Of a stretch of 64,000 bases of DNA, positions 62,301 through 64,000 are shown one piece after another. Source of the DNA: Psettodes erumei (Eukaryota; Chordata; Actinopteri; Pleuronectiformes; Psettodidae); assembly GCA_016785225.1 (NCBI GenBank), contig JAFBJZ010000100.1, positions 186,001-250,000 on the forward strand, read 5' to 3'. The position numbers were made by a program, and so were the translations under genes. Below the pieces are notes generated by a model. It was not told the DNA's origin. It ran no database searches and saw only the letters and a program-made list of their open reading frames with translations. Position 1 is the stretch's first letter. Each line of letters starts with the position of its first letter.

Positions 62301-63879
62301 CATAAGGTATCAGTACAGTCCCTCTACAACAACAAAAAGTCTTGTCAGATATGGGCTGTTGTCAGACCATTCTCTGCCCTGATTATTTTTCCATTATTCC
62401 TCTCTCTGCAATCACTCTCCTCACCGCCTCCACATGTGACATCTTCACCCCGGGCTAATTAATTTACCTGGGAGCGCATTCCACTTATCAGCATCACATG
62501 GGAAACACTGCACAGCTCAGCCGGAGAGTAACAGATTGTCCTTTTGCTCCGCAGGCCTTTCCTGCTCTCGACCCAGATGAGGCGGTGTTTGAGCCCCGTA
62601 GCTCACGGTTGCTGGTGCGAGGCCTGGGGGAGAACGACATGGACGAGGACGAGGAGGACTGCGAGTCCTCGGCCCGTCTGCTGGGCATGTCCTTCATGAA
62701 CCGTAGCTCTGCACACAGATCCAACTCTTCCCCGTACGACAGGCAGGCTCCGCCCAGGTAACGCACTGAGAAGGTCAACATCTGGGGTGCTGTGTAATGT
62801 GGCTGTCTAACTGATGGACAACACAACTTCTGTGACGTTTAATGACAGTACATCCTGTAGTGACAGTTGACTGCTGGCTAAAGCCTTTGAAAATCTTTTC
62901 AAGCATGATTCAGATACCGAAAATTGCCAAAAACGCGTGTGCGGGACTGGGCTCACCAACCTGAGGAGCTGAAACTGCACTGTTCACTGTTCCTGTCCTC
63001 CACAGGTCATGTTCTAGACCCTCGGCCCGCACCATGGTTGTATGTGTGCTATGCCTGGTGATAGTGGCCTCCATGACCATGGTACTATACCTCTTACCTG
63101 GATGCACCTTTACCAAGGTAAGAACAACATTTGCTAGCGCTGTCAGACTTTTAGAATCTCCCGCAGACTGTCTTCCTTTTTGTTTCTCTGTTATGCTCAA
63201 TCGCACATCTATTTCCGTGGCTCAACCCAACCCTCCATCCATCCAGACGGGTTGTCGTAAAGCAAACAAGACCACTCCCTTGGAGACAGTCTACCCTTTG
63301 TCTACAAATAACCGCGGACCGTTTCCATGGGCCCAGTACCGGCTGCCTCACAGCATACGTCCTCTCAGCTATGACCTCACCCTGAGCCCCGACTTTGACA
63401 ACATGAGCTTCACTGGCCGCGCTGTCATCACCATGTCTGTGCTCCACAGCACTAAGCGCATTGTCCTGCACGGCGCCAATCTCAACATTACCAAAGCGAC
63501 CTTCAAGGTGGGTTTTGAGAGGGTTTTTGCACATGTGAGTGGAATGACAGAGTTTAGATGATTTTTAGACTAGTTGGACAGAACTGTATACAGTGATTTC
63601 CTCTGCGCCTAAACAAAATAAATGTTTTAAGACTTTTGCTGTTGTTATGTTTTCTGCTCGCTGTTAACTGATCATTTCCCTCTTGCAGCTGGGTGAGGGG
63701 GAGGCCAGTGATGTGACTGTACTTGAGTACAAACCCAGACAGCAGATAGCTTTTAAATTCTCCGAGGATCTGAAGGAAGGCCAGTACTGTGTTCTGACCC
63801 TGGAATACTCTGGCGACCTGTCCCACACCTATGATGGTTTCTACAACAGCTCGTACACCGACAAAGATGGAAAAAAAAG
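59347..63879 (+). CDS. lnpep: leucyl-cystinyl aminopeptidase (IRAP, oxytocinase), first six coding exons; gene continues past the window
   Basis: Coding exons: 59347-59374, 61737-61831, 62555-62757, 63006-63117, 63247-63507 and 63689-63879, with phases 1, 0, 2, 0, 0, 2 and clean GT-AG ends. They give about 297 residues. The cytosolic tail reads NLPRNMIENSMFEEEPDVVD and keeps both dileucine sorting signals (Leu60-61, Leu83-84) around an acidic cluster (67-78). One membrane span follows (about 118-139, TMVVCVLCLVIVASMTMVLY), so it is a type II membrane protein. The lumenal part starts the M1 fold (FPWAQYRLP, YDGFYNSSYTD). GAMEN and HEXXH exons are beyond the window. In mammals IRAP travels in GLUT4 vesicles, cleaves oxytocin and vasopressin, and trims endosomal antigen peptides. 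The tankyrase docking motif of human IRAP is altered. Tandem with erap2. Confidence 0.95.
59375..61736 (+). other. lnpep intron 1
   Basis: The first 800 bases are CpG-richer (promoter-proximal) with a CACGTG near 60186 and a T/TG run near 60110. The rest is mixed unique DNA. No internal exon is supported. Confidence 0.85.
61832..62554 (+). other. lnpep intron 2
   Basis: Unique-looking intron with acceptor TTTTGCTCCGCAG. Nothing else was recognised in it. Confidence 0.85.
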
Positions 63880-64000
63880 GTACGTGTGACTAGTTGGCTG
63901 TGCGGTAATTACTACAAGACGGCTGATGGATGCGTTGCAGAGTAAGCGCTAACTAATAAAACAGTGCAGTTGAATGAAAGAGGGGGAAAAAAACGAAAAA
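63880..64000 (+). other. start of lnpep intron 6
   Basis: Begins with donor GTACGTGTGA after AAAAAAAAG. The next exon lies outside the window. Confidence 0.8.

Overview
The window is genomic DNA from a bony fish, most likely a percomorph (spiny-rayed) teleost. The genes are vertebrate with GT-AG introns. Many introns in the 3' half are only 70-250 bp. The spacer DNA is full of (CA)n/(TG)n tracts and holds dispersed repeats that I recognise from percomorph genomes. There are no bacterial-style operons. All genes were rebuilt by eye from open frames, splice signals, phase matching and family knowledge; no search was run.

Layout: riok2 (minus strand, 3' end cut off by the window start) fills 1-2809. 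A gene-poor spacer of about 37 kb (2961-40300) follows, with microsatellites, old dispersed repeats and a few AT-rich, homeobox-motif-rich blocks that could be enhancers. rgmb (plus) runs 40482-47745 with a long 3' UTR to about 49430. A small compact gene on the minus strand lies tail-to-tail with it (51148 down to about 49440). Divergent to that is erap2 (plus, 20 coding exons, 52711-58202), followed closely by lnpep (plus, first six coding exons, 59347-63879, running off the end).

The main find is the small gene between rgmb and erap2. It has a leader exon, a single Ig C1-type exon with an SLAPPI N-terminus, a 42-bp connecting-peptide exon with cysteines, and a transmembrane exon with Arg, Lys and Asp spaced 5 and 5. 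All introns whose phase can be tested are phase 1. This is the exon plan and residue signature of the pre-T-cell receptor alpha chain (PTCRA, pTalpha). I know of no generally accepted teleost pTalpha. As written, the transmembrane exon carries a one-base frameshift, which is either a sequence error or a real lesion.

The 3' half forms an immune neighbourhood: a probable pre-TCR subunit and two M1 aminopeptidases (ERAP2, LNPEP/IRAP) that in mammals trim peptides for MHC class I. The divergent ptcra/erap2 interval carries five E2A-type E-boxes and a perfect ISRE. In mammals PTCRA sits near the MHC on another chromosome, so its linkage here to the ERAP/LNPEP/RIOK2/RGMB group is notable.
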